From Nymphaea colorata (Eukaryota > Streptophyta > Magnoliopsida > Nymphaeales > Nymphaeaceae), in the NCBI RefSeq assembly GCF_008831285.2, contig NC_045145.1, positions 21,202,802 to 21,266,801 on the forward strand: a DNA stretch of 64,000 nt. Direction: 5' to 3'. The position numbers were made by a program, and so were the translations under genes. The notes beneath the pieces are model-generated. The model did no database searches. It worked only from the letters and a program-made list of their open reading frames with translations, and was not told the DNA's origin. Shown piece after piece: positions 25,650 to 37,643 of the stretch. Each line of letters begins with the position of its first letter. The first letter of the stretch is position 1.

Positions 25650-28600
25650 ATGTCGACGTTGGCAAGTTCAGTAGAAGAGGTAATGGAAGTGCTGATTGGG
25701 GAGGAAGATAGGTACGATGGGGTGACAGTGAAGATAAAGGAGCATATGGAGGTTGGGGTGTTTGCCTCCAGACTTAGAGCTTCGATGTCCCGATGGAAAC
25801 AGCAGGTGACTCTCTTCATCATGATTCCCCTTGATGGTATTTTCCACTTTACCTTTGCCGGCTTCTTTAGCTTGATTTTTCATGTTGGTTGGCATTTTAA
25901 TACCGTCAAATCCATTTTGCCTATGCAACCAACATTAATATTCTTTTTCTAAGATTTTCTTTTCAGGCTTTCCTTATTTAAATTTTATAAGTTTTAGCAT
26001 TGCATGCATGAAATTTGCAAAAACAGTCAAGTACAAATGCATGTAGTTTTAGTGTGATACTCACTTTCTTTCTGTTTTTCTGATTTTTCTTATTCAATGT
26101 TAAACGTGTATTCGGCACCACATGCATGGAAAGGAAGCGTTATCGATAGTTAGTTCTTGTGGATTTTCAAATGAATAACTTTTGTTGCGTGGAAAAGGCT
26201 GCACATAACTCAAATGAATAACTTTCTTTCTGTTGTTAGGGAAAGAAAGGAGTTTGGCTCAACATTTCTCTCACATTTGTGGACTTTGTTCCTGTTGCAG
26301 TGCAGGTTAACATTACTCCCTTAGCTATACAATCAGGAACCTTTACTGCACTCTTTTCTGCACAGGACTGGTTATTCTTTTTTTAATACTTGCAGGAAGG
26401 ATTTTGGTACCACCATGCGGAGCCAACTCATTTGATGCTTGTGAATTGGCTCCCCAGCACCCCTCATACTCTGCCAATCTATGCCACACACAGACTTGGA
26501 GTTGGTGCTGTTGTCATAAACAATAACAAAGAGGTACATGGCTTGTATGAAGCAGTAAAAACCTGTGACTTTCAAGGATTTATTTGTTTATGTCCTCTTA
26601 TGGAAGTTCAACCTGTTTCTAATATAATGTTGCACATTTATAATTTAAAATATCTTTTGTGACAAATTATATGATTCAAATTTTTGAATATGACTTTAGG
26701 TGCTGGTGGTTCAAGAGAAGTCTGGCCATTTCAGAGGTTCTGGTGTATGGAAAATTCCTACTGGGGTTGTTGAAGAGGTCATTGTCTTTATAAATGAATT
26801 GCTGATATCTTCACTTTGTTTAGCCCCAAGGGGCACATCTCAAATGGGCAGGCAGGGACATGTTGCGCAGCATGTTTCCAATTCAACCTTTGGGCGGTGG
26901 ACAGTGGCGGAGCCACATGGTGGTTGGTGTGGGCAGTTGGCTGCACCAGCCTCACAAAATTAGTTTAATATATGTGTTAATGTTTTGATATATTTGATTG
27001 TTATACATATACCCTGAACAAATTAAAGTTATTGAATGAGTGCCTCACCAGAAAAAATTTCTGGTTTCGTTAGTGGCGGTGGGGGGTTGGGTTTGCTATG
27101 CTCTTGTGCCAAAAAGGAGGGTAGGTCTCTAGTTGAAGCACATGAACGTGATCTCACCTTTTGGTATTAATCAAGAGGACAAGGAGAAGGGGGATAGGGA
27201 GAGGAGCTTGGGCTCTCATTCAAGCAGTGGGATAAGCCTCCTATTCACCTGAATGTCTTCATTATGTTTCAAGAGTATCAAATAATTGATACTAGTTATG
27301 AAAGTGAAACTTTTCTTTGCAGGGTGAGGATGTGTTTGCTGCAGCTGAAAGAGAAGTGAAGGAGGAAACCGGGGCAAGTTCTTCCATTCTCCTTTCAGCT
27401 TTTATACTAATCTGTTGCATTCATTTTAGCTTGTAAGCCTCAGGTGTTAGTTTCACTTGTACTGACAAAATCTTGCTCTTTTCATTGCATCAGGTTGAAG
27501 TAGAATTTGTAGAAATCATTGGGTTCAGGTATGAACTGTAGGAACATGCACAGTAGGAACATGCACATGCTTGCAACTAAAGCAAGATAACTTGCAAATG
27601 CAAGGAAGTATACTAGTCATTTTTCTGAAAAAGGATTGTCCAATTATCAAACTAACTATTGACAAAAAATCGATGAAACATTAGAGGGAATCTCTAGGAT
27701 GCTTTGGGCAATTATTGGATGCATGGCTGCATTTTAGCTGGTTTTTAAGAAACTTCAAAAAATCTAAGAACAAAGAAATCTTTGATTGAGTTGCTGTATA
27801 CACAGTAATGGTTTCACAGCTCGTGGAGAAGGAAAAGCAGACTGGTCATAACTCAATCATGTTAGCCATCATGGCATCTTCTTGTAGATTGACATAAAGA
27901 AGATTCCTCTGAGATTTGAAAGATTTCTTGACCTGAAAGTTGATTTGTGCAAATGACACAATGTAGTAGTAAAATGGAAGTGCAATGGGAAATTTGGAAT
28001 TCCTTTCTGCAACTTCCCTCCATTGATTCAAGATCTTTTGATCTAAAACCTGCAGGGAAAGTCACAAAGCTCACTTCAACAAGAAATCTGATCTGTTTTT
28101 CATATGTATCTTGGAGCCGAAGTCATCGGATATTCTAAAGCAAGATTCAGAAATTCTGGATGCCCAGGTAAAATTCATCAGTTGTTAGGTATTTCCTAGT
28201 CGGACTCTGAAGCTCACTTACTTTCACACACACCGTATGGCCTTTCAAGTTCTTTGTTCTTCATTCAAGTCTCCTGGCATATATATTACTCGTTCATGGG
28301 AGACAATATTCTCACATGCAAATCTTAAAGCACTTTGCGGGTGATAGAACAAAACAGGAGGCCTTTGCACTACTTTCAGGATTATCTACATAACCAGTCT
28401 TCAAATTTGAGTTTGTCTTCCCTTCTTTTCTTTTGAATGAGGATAAATTTCACGTACATATCTTGTTTGACAATGATTTCTAATCCTTGATTTAATGGGA
28501 AAAGCTTTTCTAAGTCGTGTGGATCAAAGGACTAATACAAGTCGAGAACATGGCCACAGTGGTTAATATTAATACCAACAGTGTTGTAGTTATTTACATT

Positions 28601-28941
28601 AGAACAGTTTCATCTTATTCCCAATATCTTGTCTCTTCCCAAACGGAAAGAAAAAAGATAGTACCATGTCTTTTTGAGTCTTCTTGGATTATCCTGGAAC
28701 TTTACTCCCAACTGCATATCCTTTTTCCTCATCTCCTTGAGTTCTGTGTTTCACTCAGTGGATGCCCGTTGAGGAATACGCTGCACAACCCTTCATCCAG
28801 AAACGTGAATCAATGAAGAAGATTGCTGAAATGATCTTGTCAAAGACTAGCAAAAACTATGCAGGATTTGCTCATACGAGTGTTCGCTCCAGCTCCTCTG
28901 TGCACTCATTATACCTCAATAACAAGGAATTACTAAATTAG
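25650..28941 (+). CDS. Nudix-A: NUDT2/NUDT10-like Nudix hydrolase (8 coding exons, 272 aa)
   Basis: The coding exons are 25650-25805, 26240-26305, 26396-26533, 26700-26777, 27323-27373, 27494-27528, 28056-28167 and 28759-28941. Phases join to an open frame of 272 codons plus TAG. The N-terminal region (residues 1-74) carries the DRYDGVTVKI segment typical of plant Nudix subfamily NUDT2/5/6/7/10. The Nudix box runs from residues 142 to 164, split by the exon 4/5 junction, and matches GX5EX7REUXEEXGU fully (GVVEEGEDVF, then REVKEETGV). The SGVWKIPTG motif precedes it and FRESHKAHFNKKSDLFF follows it. Relatives hydrolyse ADP-ribose and NADH in the cytosol and influence redox and defence signalling. 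The substrate here is inferred. Intron 5 starts with GC instead of GT. The ATG was chosen because it opens the conserved MSTLASSVEE segment shared with copy C. Confidence 0.92.
26903..27077. mobile_element. MITE-like element in intron 4 of Nudix-A
   Basis: The ends read CAGTGGCGGAGCCACATGG and, reverse-complemented, a CCACTAACGAAACCAGA-like sequence. They are better preserved in copy C at 52850-53047 (GGCTCCGCTAGTGG end). The element is absent from the same intron of Nudix-B and Nudix-D, so it inserted in the A/C ancestor. Confidence 0.5.
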
Positions 28942-31089
28942 AAGCCATTTCTTCCATCAATGGCAACCTGTGACTCTGTTCTCATTTATGACCTTATTTA
29001 TGTTATTGTTAGTAACCAAGTGAAAGATGTTCAAAGGGTGTGATTATGTTTTAAGAGTATTGGTTGTAACTATGTGATGACTAAGAATATTGGTTTTAAA
29101 TCTTCCTTTGTAAAGAAAAATGTTATGGGCTTATGATTGTGATGTTCAAATTTATGAATAATTACAAAGTTTGAAATGGTCGCCTTTTGGATTTGTTCTC
29201 TTGAATTGATATGGTGTGGTGAGTCAGCTTTAACTCATAATTAGTTGTTCACATGTGCTTCGTGTACAGAACTTGCGAATAGCCAATAAAAAAATTTTAA
29301 CCATTTTCGGACTGACTTTTTTGCTTATACTTTTAAAAGAGGAACAACTACTTTAATTTTCTTCATAAAGGCTGCAGTTTTTATGAAAGCTATGGAATAC
29401 GGGCTTCAGGTAAACATTCATATAAAAAAATTCGACTGCAGTTTTATTACTAAATTATATACTTAACTTTGTAAGTATTTTTTTGTTCATGTCAAATGAT
29501 AGTTTCTTTGATGTTCTTATTTCAAATGTTGACAAAAATTTAGATCCTTACTAGGAAAATTACAAAAGGTCGTCACTTTTTTTAAATATTGCAAAATTTT
29601 GTTAGAGTCACAGCAAAAGGTAGGCCTCAAAAAAAGAAAATTCTTAAATAGAACTTGTACATATCTAAGCCTTGATGGAACATATAAACCACTCCACGTT
29701 CGTGATAGGACTTGAAACTTGTCCTATATGAAGCATTTTCAAAAACCATCATAAATTTTATTACGACTTTAGTTTTCTCTTTATACGAACCAAAGCTTAG
29801 CTGCCGGATGGTTTGAGATTCACTAGATCATAAAACTAATATTTTGAAATAGATAAATTATAACGTGAAGCTAAAACCAATTTATGAAGCATTCAGTAAA
29901 ATTTCAGTCAACAATCCAAACACTTTACATCAAAGCTCGAGGTAGTACCAAGTGTGAGGCAAATTTACATTAATCTTTTACTTTTCTTTCTTTCAGCACT
30001 GTATGTATGTGAGGAACGTGAATCTTTTTAGTTTCATTGATCCATTAACTCCAACCATTTACGCTTCCCTCGAAAGCTATGACATTTTCACGGTCGCTTA
30101 AGAATCGTCACTTTCCGTCAAAATATTCAAATTGGCAAACAAGTTTCAGACTTTCAGTATACATTCAAAATATTAAGTATGAGAAAACGATAAATGTATA
30201 ATATTCTAATCGACGAATGTACTTTCAAATATTCTCCGTTTCGGTTAGATTTTACAATTCATTCATTTATTTATTTCCTGTGTTTTTTTTTGTTGGTATT
30301 TCGATAATTTTCTTTGGAAACGGGTTTGTGTTGGACACATGCCCATTCAAATTGGTTTAACTCGAATACGGCTGCGGTCTTTGAGGAGATTGAGGCGTTG
30401 GGTGCATGCAATAGATATGCTCTCACAAAAAATGTGACAAAAAATGAAAAAATGTTACCTGAAAAGTGATTGCGCCGCCATATGAGTCTTTCCTGGGGAT
30501 TGGACACAATTAAAGTTTCTAAATTTTTTATTAGAGTTCAAATATCATTTTAAAAAAAAAATTATTTAGAACAAGTGAATTTTTTTAAATTAACACGTAA
30601 TTTTTAAAAAAAAAAATTTAAGGTGAACCTTTGAAGGGAGACTCGTTAAAGGAAAAGGTATTCCTGCCAGATTATTATCTGGACAGTAAAATAGAAAGGC
30701 AAGGACACTGTATTTTCATGTATACACGGAATCGTAGAAAAAGTAATCATTTGTGGATACATCCCATGAGATGTGAAGGCAACCAAAGCGTCATACGTTC
30801 TTAAAACTTCATCAACTTGTAAATATTTTCCAAAGTTCTGACCTTATACACGGAATATTCTTAGTCCAAACTTAATTTAATGGTTATATACGCCAGCGTC
30901 AGTATGATTAACATGCCAGCGTCGGTATGGTGAATAATTAAAACCCTCTTAGTTTCACACTCAAACTTTTTGTAAAGACAAAAATAGAAATAAAAAAATA
31001 AAAAGACTATAGAATTTTTTTTTTTTTAACAAATTACCAAAATGTCATTTCCTCCATTTGGACGCAACTTTCTCTCCTTAATTTGATGC
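28942..31089. other. 3' flank of Nudix-A and intergenic DNA
   Basis: 28942-30180 aligns with the 3' flank of Nudix-C (54897-56215) and, in its first kilobase, with that of Nudix-B (43733-44760). 30181-30440 resumes matching at about 56560-56690. From 30440 to 31089 there is AT-rich sequence with no recognisable gene. Confidence 0.6.
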
Positions 31090-32345
31090 TATTGCCTTTA
31101 TTCTTCACGAGGAATGCTTTCAGACCAAGCAACTTAATGGGTCCTGAAAAACCTAACTACTTCTGATGCAATACTACAGTATGTTTAATCAGACATTGCT
31201 TCATGCAATTAATTTTCCACTGAGTGCTAGCTGGTGTCATGTGGACCATCCTCATATATCCATATCCACCATTTTGTCTTTGCAACGATCTCTAGTAACA
31301 AATTGTTACCATTCAGTGAAACTAGCGCAGATCCATGAAATACTGTAGTATTTTATGAACTTATCCAAAATTTTGGAGCAAAGTCACTATACAGTAACAA
31401 TTTATTAAATGCCAAATGACCCCTTTATTTGAAAAATCTAGCTTCATTGTTATTTATCAAGGTTGAAAATTTTGAATGGTGCTTTTCTCACAAAATTTCT
31501 AACTTCACCACTGCCGATTTAGAGTGTTCCAATGAACCGAACGTCACCTCAGGAGCGGGCGTGCCCAACCAAACTCGTGTATCGACTCGCTTTCCTAGTT
31601 TGACATTTTGGGGTGCAGTTACTTGGAAAGTATCGGTGACTTTAATCTGTCCTGACATCTTTCATCGTCGACACTCTCCTTCCCTTCTTCTTCCTTCATT
31701 CCTTCCTTCGCAATCTTCTATGCTCTATAAATATCAGGCATGAGCAGCTTCGAATTTGTATCTGAAGTTGAAGAATTTAAAAGGTGGTCTTCTAAGTTTC
31801 AACTTTTTCGCGTTGGACGTTGATCCTTTCCTGCTCCAGCAACTCGTTAACTCAAGGCTTTCGTTGGTTGGTTGATCATTGGCTGCTTTCTAGCGTTTTT
31901 GTGTTTCTCTCCTTCTGTCTGTTCCTTTATGATTTGATGACGTTGCCACACGTACCTTCATCTCGTTCACCCGCTCCGTTGCGATTGACTTGCGTTCCTT
32001 GTTTGGAATCTGGAAAGAACGCTCTGATCTTTAAAGGCAATAGGTCATGTGCTCGTCCATCTATTAATCTCATCAAAATTTCTTTGACGAGCCTAGCTTT
32101 TTTGTCGCTAATGCTCATGTGGGATAGATTTTTATTTGTAAGCCACATGATAATATCAAACATATACATATATTTAACTTGTTTAGCTTGTTCATTTTCA
32201 GCCAACTTACGATGTTAATTATGTAGCGAAATGACTTCATGTCTTAATGAGTAGGTTTTTTAACATAATTATCAAATTACATGCGATCATTTCATGAAAA
32301 AGGCTTGCAGATATGGTTTTAAGACGTTAATATCATAACGATGTA
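31090..32345 (+). pseudogene. Orphan copy of the Nudix 5' region (promoter and leader only)
   Basis: Collinear with about 23460-25395 (Nudix-A) and 49240-51360 (Nudix-C), with deletions. Shared words include the CACGAGGAA/ACCAAGCAA region, the CT-rich promoter tract, TATAAATA, ATGAGCAGCTTCGAATTTG and GACGTTAATATCATAAC. Similarity stops at about 32343. There it joins a short piece resembling 22603-22630 and 48190-48240 (GTACATGCAATCTTAATT and CCCACAAATTCTAGCC). No Nudix coding exon follows. The NRAMP gene begins instead. Confidence 0.75.
31726..31733 (+). promoter_or_regulatory. TATA box of the orphan Nudix promoter
   Basis: TATAAATA, the most canonical of the promoter copies (A has TATAAACA and C has TACAAATA). 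It lies about 770 bases upstream of the NRAMP ATG on the same strand. Confidence 0.5.
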
Positions 32346-32439
32346 CATGCAATCTTAATTTGCAAGCGTTTCCCACAAATTCTAGCCAAATGAATGGATT
32401 TGGGGAGGTGTTGAAGCTGTGTGGGGGTTTTGAGAGAGG

Positions 32440-32447
32440 TATAAATA
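32440..32447 (+). promoter_or_regulatory. TATA box of the NRAMP gene
   Basis: TATAAATA lies 52-59 bases upstream of the ATG at 32499, leaving room for a short leader of about 25-30 bases. Confidence 0.6.
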
Positions 32448-34389
32448 CGAAATGGGAATTTACCATGCCTGCATGGTCATCTGCTAGGTCTGTAGAAGAT
32501 GAACGCAAAAGAAGAGCCAGAGATGACAGGAATTAGTCATGGAGGTCAAGTATCGGGTGAGGCTGAAGCGATGAAGACTCTCGAGAGGGAAGCTACTTCC
32601 TCAAAGGGGAAGAGTACCAGCAGAGCTCCTTCGGCGAAAGACGATCTAGAGGCTAACGAGTATCAGAAGCCTGAGCACGGCGACAAACCAGAGCATCTGC
32701 CTGAGGTTGGTCTCTCTCTCTCTCTCTCTCTCCCTCTCTCTGTGCTGAACCTTTGAGTTACTCAAGCAGAAACAGCAACCAGGAGGCGGAAAGCTCCTTT
32801 CCTTCTTTCTCTGATATGTGAGTCCTACATATCTACATAGTTATGGCTATGAGACTACGTGTCTGCATGTGAGAAAATCAAGTTGATTTTCCAAAGTTGA
32901 ATTCATTAAAACTTATTTCAAGATTATAGTTAATGGTAATATACACACAAGTGAAAATGGAAAACCTTCTTTGAAGCAAAGCATGGCCTCTCTTCCTTTT
33001 CATCGTAGCTCATTTCCGCTGTTCAAGATTTGCATGCTTTAACATTTGGGTTTCTGAAACAGAACCACAGGCCAGGATGGAAGAGGCTGATCTCACATAT
33101 CGGACCTGCATTCCTCGTTTGCATGGCTTTTATAGATCCCGGAAGCGGTAAGATAGAAATTTTCTTAGTTGCTGTGTTTAATTTTCATCACCCGAAATAT
33201 TTCATGTGGAAAGTTTTTAATTAAAGATCATGTCAACTGCTGTAATGGACGTGCAGTGGAAACATTGTTCCAAACTGCATCACAAAATCAGTACCAGGTA
33301 TGCTTCAAAAATCTTCAATAGACTATTTAAGAGAAGGGAGACGCCAGATTTCTTAGTTTGATTTCCTTTTGCAGTTGCTATGGGTTATCCTTCTTGGGTT
33401 CATCCTGGTTTTCTTAGTCCAGTCTCTTGCAGCCAATCTTGGAGTAGTAACAGGTACGTGCTTCATCGCTCATTAACCAGTAAACAAGACGATGTTGAGG
33501 TCAAACTCAAAGTGACCAGAAGGTGCTTATATAGCTGCTTGGAATGTGCAGGAATGCATCTTGCAGAGCATTATAGGCTTGAATACCCCAAATATTTGAA
33601 TTATTGCTTCTGGATAATTGCTGAGGCTGCTGTTATAGGAGCTGACATATCAGAAGGTATGAAGGACAAAAGAGATATGACAAAGCAAAACCTCTCTCTC
33701 CAACATGTATTTAAATTGGTTCTTTTCTACTTGAACCAGTCATTGGAACAGCCTTTGCTCTCGACATATTGCTGCATATTCCCGTCGGGGTTGGTATTCT
33801 GCTTACAGGCTTGATTCCATTTATTATTGTTGGACTGCAAAAATATGGGGTAATTAATGGATTTCCCATCATTCTATTAAGTTTAGAGAGAGAGAGAGAG
33901 AGAGAGAGCGGTGGTTCTAATGAGAGGTGATTCTGCATTCATGGCAGTTCCGGAAGGTGGAAATGGCGCTGGCAATGGTGGTGTTCGTGATAGCTGCGTG
34001 CTTCGTTGGGAAGCGTCCATACATGAAGCCCAAGCCTTCGGAGGTGTTTAAAGGCTTCATCCCTGGATTTAAGAATCGAGACACCGTAGCTAATGGCATT
34101 GCCTTCTTAGAGCTCTTATCATGCCGTGAGTTATAAACCCCATCTCCCCTTTGTTTTTTCGTTTTTTGTTCCTTCTGAGGTCGGATGCACAGATATTTGG
34201 TCGTTGAAGCCTCGAACAAGCTTGTTCTAGGAAGCCCACACTGTCCATATCTCCAGTGCAAAAATTGGACAAAAGAACGCTGTGTCCAGTGCGTTTTTGG
34301 GAGTGTTCTCAGTGTTCCATGCTCAACCAACCCCAAGAAGACAGTCACAACACGCTAAAGGCCTGAATATGTAACATGCCATTATGTAT

Positions 34390-34666
34390 AAGGGTGGGTG
34401 CCGGACGGGGCCGCCAAGGGTGGGGCTGGGACCCAGCTCAGGTCTGGCCCGATTCAGCTCGTTAATAATAATAAAAAAATTATTTTTAAATATAATATAT
34501 ATTTTATTACTAAAAATATATTTGATATTAAAAAATATTTTATAATTAAAAAATATTTTTTTATTATGACTGGGCCGGGCCGGGTGAAGCAGGGACCTGA
34601 GTCTCGAGCCCGATAGGCTGACCCTGTTTTACCACGCGAGCCGGGCCGGCCGGATGCCCACCCCTA
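34390..34666. mobile_element. TIR element in NRAMP intron 7 with probable target-site duplication
   Basis: The left end is AAGGGTGGGTGCCGGACGG and the right end is CCGGCCGGATGCCCACCCCT, an imperfect inverted repeat. Flanks are ATTATGTAT on the left and ATTATGCAT on the right, a 9-base near-duplication with one mismatch, which fits a hAT- or Mutator-like non-autonomous element. The interior is TA-rich and non-coding. Confidence 0.6.
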
Positions 34667-34999
34667 ATTATGCATGTTCTTATTAGATTTTGAGGATCGT
34701 TATCAAAAATCCACCCCCAGTCTAGGTACGTACATGAGCCATAACTCGATTCCATATATTGTGCGGCTTCGAGCTTGGTTCGAGGTTAGCTTAAACTCTA
34801 CCCAATAGAGTAGGTCTCAGTTCAAGCTCCACTTGTTTAAACTTGTTTATTTGATTTGATCACTTTTTTTTGTTTTCATTTGAAAATTATAAAAGAAAAC
34901 AGCAAATTAAACGAACTTACTCCAATGCAATCGACCCAAGTTCAGGTAACTCGAATTCAACTCAATTATAAAACTTGACATGGGGACGGGACCTCAACT

Positions 35000-35233
35000 A
35001 GAGGTGTGCATGGGACCAGGTATCCCACGGGTACCCCGCCCGTAAAAGCTAGATTGAGCTGACCTCATAAAATTTTAATATTATTTTTATTTTATTAATA
35101 ATATATATTTTATTATTAAAATATATTTTATATTTAAAAATTTTATATTAAAAATAATTTTTATTTTAGCCGAGCAGGATTCAAACTCAGGTTTCAAACA
35201 TCGAACCGTAGGCCGGGCCGGCCGGATGCCCAT
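35000..35233. mobile_element. Second GGCCGG-ended element in NRAMP intron 7
   Basis: The ends AGAGGTGTGCATGGG and CCGGCCGGATGCCCATGAG resemble those of the element at 34390-34666. The core is AT-rich. Together with a CTCGAG-type repeat at about 34740-34980 between them, this intron is largely repeat-derived. Confidence 0.45.
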
Positions 35234-35461
35234 GAGAACCATTGCATGGGATGCTTGTGGTGTTGATAACAATGGAGATCACTCATATGCAGAAATCGTG
35301 ACAAGGGATCTTGAATTACGTAATTAATTGTGAGATCTATGTATAGCGTTGCATGACTGACAAAGCGAACCCGTTTTATCTCTTTCCTTAGGCATAACCT
35401 GTTTATTCATTCAGCATTGGTTCTCACAAGAAGACCTCCTCAGTCTGTCAAAGGAATAAAT

Positions 35462-35499
<38 letters not shown>

Positions 35500-35625
35500 A
35501 CAAATACACATACATACATGGGGTTTCAGAGATATGGACATTAAAAAAATAATCAAGTTCTTCTAATCAATCTATTTCAAAGTCAAAAGGAATAATTTTT
35601 ATCCCTTCTTAGTTTTTTCGAAAGA

Positions 35626-35642
35626 GAAACATATATATATAT

Positions 35643-35719
<77 letters not shown>
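35626..35719. repeat. (TA)n microsatellite in NRAMP intron 8
   Basis: TA run with a few CA interruptions at its left edge, following a (CT)n run at 35466-35496 in the same intron. Confidence 0.93.
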
Positions 35720-35721
<2 letters not shown>

Positions 35722-37643
35722 AAAAAGCACTCACAACTTTCAAGGAAGAGAACTCTCAACTTTCTTATGGGTTTGATTTTAAAACTTAGTAAACTTGTAT
35801 CTCGTGTGCCTGTAGCGTGGTAGTTTATCTGATTCACTAGTTCACTTCTGCCGGCTTTTCCTTGCGTATGCACCAGGATGCCTGCCGATATTTCGGCATA
35901 GAGAGTGCACCACCAATGGCCCTGGCCCTATTCATCAAAATCGTTGCCGTCGTTGTCGCTGGAAGCATAAGCTTTGCAAGTAGTACCTCGCCGGCATCAG
36001 CAGCTGCACGCAAGGACCTTACTCTATACAATGCGGCCATCTTATTGAAGGTACAAAGTGCCGGTCGAACAACCCATCTTTGTTAAACTTGATTAGAACT
36101 TCACACACACATGCACACACAAACCCTGAGCAAAAAGGAGAGGGGGAATTCAAATATGCTGAATATTGCCGGATGACTAAAAATGAAACATCATTTTTCT
36201 GAAAGCTAAGCTGTAGCAGCTGAAGTACTATATTTTTGGTTTTTAATTACATATCCTGCAACAATGTCTGGCATCCGGATTATTACAATTCTTATATATA
36301 TGTATCCAGATAGTCGGAATTTTTATTAAGATGTAATAAAATTCAAGGTAAATATTAAGACAATAACACAATAATTGCTTTGGCAGGATGTATTAGGAAA
36401 ATGGAGCAGACTAGTCTATGGCATCTCAATATTGGCATCAGCACAACGCTCTGCTCTTACTGTTGGATGTTCTGGGCAATATGTCACGCAAGTAAGTTTG
36501 AGATACGTGGGATGCATACATTTTCATGAAATCTTCAGTTTGATTTATGTTTTAGACCAATCCCGGCATCATGTTTTGGATCCTCAGGGCCATCTATGGA
36601 GATCTCTTGGAACTGTATAGATTCATGGATGCCGCCAACTTGGGTGGTGTTATTTCATCTACAGACAACAGTAGACCTAAGCATGAAGATCCATACGCAT
36701 ATCCAATTAGGATTACATGAAACAAAGTCCTATACATAGCCACCTGTTTCTTGCACTTCTATTGTTTGGACTTGCATCTTTTTTATCATGCTAAGCCGAA
36801 ATGGTAATTTTTTCAGGGCTTCCTTCAAAAGAAGATGAAGAAATGGATCACAACAGTTGTGACAAGAGGAGCTGCAATCCTACCAAGCTTGATAGCTGCT
36901 CTAGTTGGAGGTCCATCAGCTTGCGCTCGACTAATCATCATATCATCAGTATGTATTTCAGATATCCTCCATCTGAATGCCAAGACACAGTTAGTCTATG
37001 AAAATGAAACTTTATACATATATGTTGATGCTATTGATGGATTTCTTGTTGGGATTAACAAGAGTTGCATATTCTGAATGCAGATGATGCTCTCCTTTGA
37101 GCTCCCATTTACCATACTGCCCCTCCTCAGGTTCACCAGCAGCAGGAAGAAGATGCGTTCATACAAGAACCATATAGCTGTAAGCTTCATTCACAACCAA
37201 ATTTCATAATTATAAAGACCATATATAAAAACCATATCCATGTGATTAGTTTCACAAAAAGTGCTGTGGATGCAAAAAAACGTCCTTTGTTCAAATTTGC
37301 CCTTTTTTTTCTGTTGCAGGTGATAATTGCAGCATGGATACTTGGATTATGTGCAGTAGGAATCAATGTTTACTATCTAAGCGTAGGCTTTGTTGAGTGG
37401 CTGGTCAACAACAAGTTGCCAAAGGCTGCGTCAGTGATAATAGGGATCACGGTGTTCCCCATTATGATTGTCTACCTTGTAACAGCCGTCTATGTTATCT
37501 TCAAGAAGGCTGATGTAACCACAGACAAGACGCCGCCGCCACTGCCAATGGCAACCAGAAAGGACTCCATGGGCCAGACCATTGAGGAAGAAGAGGAGAT
37601 ACCACACAGAGAGGATCTTGTAGAGATGGCGGAGAGTCAATAA

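Larger units (their letters stand above)
17506..30440. repeat. Segmental duplication block A (carries Nudix-A)
   Basis: Long, nearly continuous similarity to 44250-56690 in the same orientation. Example landmarks are the start (TATGCACTTTATTCGGTAAT against TATGCACTTTGTTCGGTAAT), the word CTGGGCTCTGCCC (18241 and 45073), the TIR element at 19831 and 46114, the whole Nudix gene, and its 3' flank. Block-specific insertions interrupt the match: about 18295-19180, and about 21720-22255 with a partial internal duplication. The leftmost part equals the 3' flank of a Nudix gene, implying that a further copy once stood to the left. Confidence 0.85.
32499..37643 (+). pseudogene. NRAMP-family metal transporter, 13 exons, frameshifted in exon 7
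   Basis: The exons are 32499-32705, 33063-33147, 33257-33297, 33375-33453, 33552-33656, 33740-33849, 33948-34125, 35392-35461, 35877-36050, 36387-36491, 36817-36948, 37084-37179 and 37320-37643, all with GT-AG sites. Joined, they give an NRAMP of roughly 568 codons with TM1 to TM12 and an acidic C-terminal tail. Exon 7 is one base short: the sequence runs ANGIAFLEL, whereas the next exon needs a different frame to read MPHNLFIHSAL. As given, translation leaves frame near 34109 and stops at 35457-35459 after about 291 residues. Every exon downstream is still open in the family frame, so this is either a very recent lesion or a sequence error. Other oddities: TM1 reads DPGS (residues 94-97) where metal-transporting NRAMPs have DPGN, TM3 has DISE for DIPE, and the TM7-8 region has AQRSALTVGCSGQ in place of the usual SGQSSTITGTYAGQ type. 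Members move Mn, Fe or related divalent metals, and Nrat1-type relatives move Al. The substrate here is not predictable. Confidence 0.85.

Noticed and set aside
25598-25928. Antisense ORFs over Nudix exon 1 (also at 40097 and 51541)
   Set aside because: Shadows of the conserved coding exon on the other strand.
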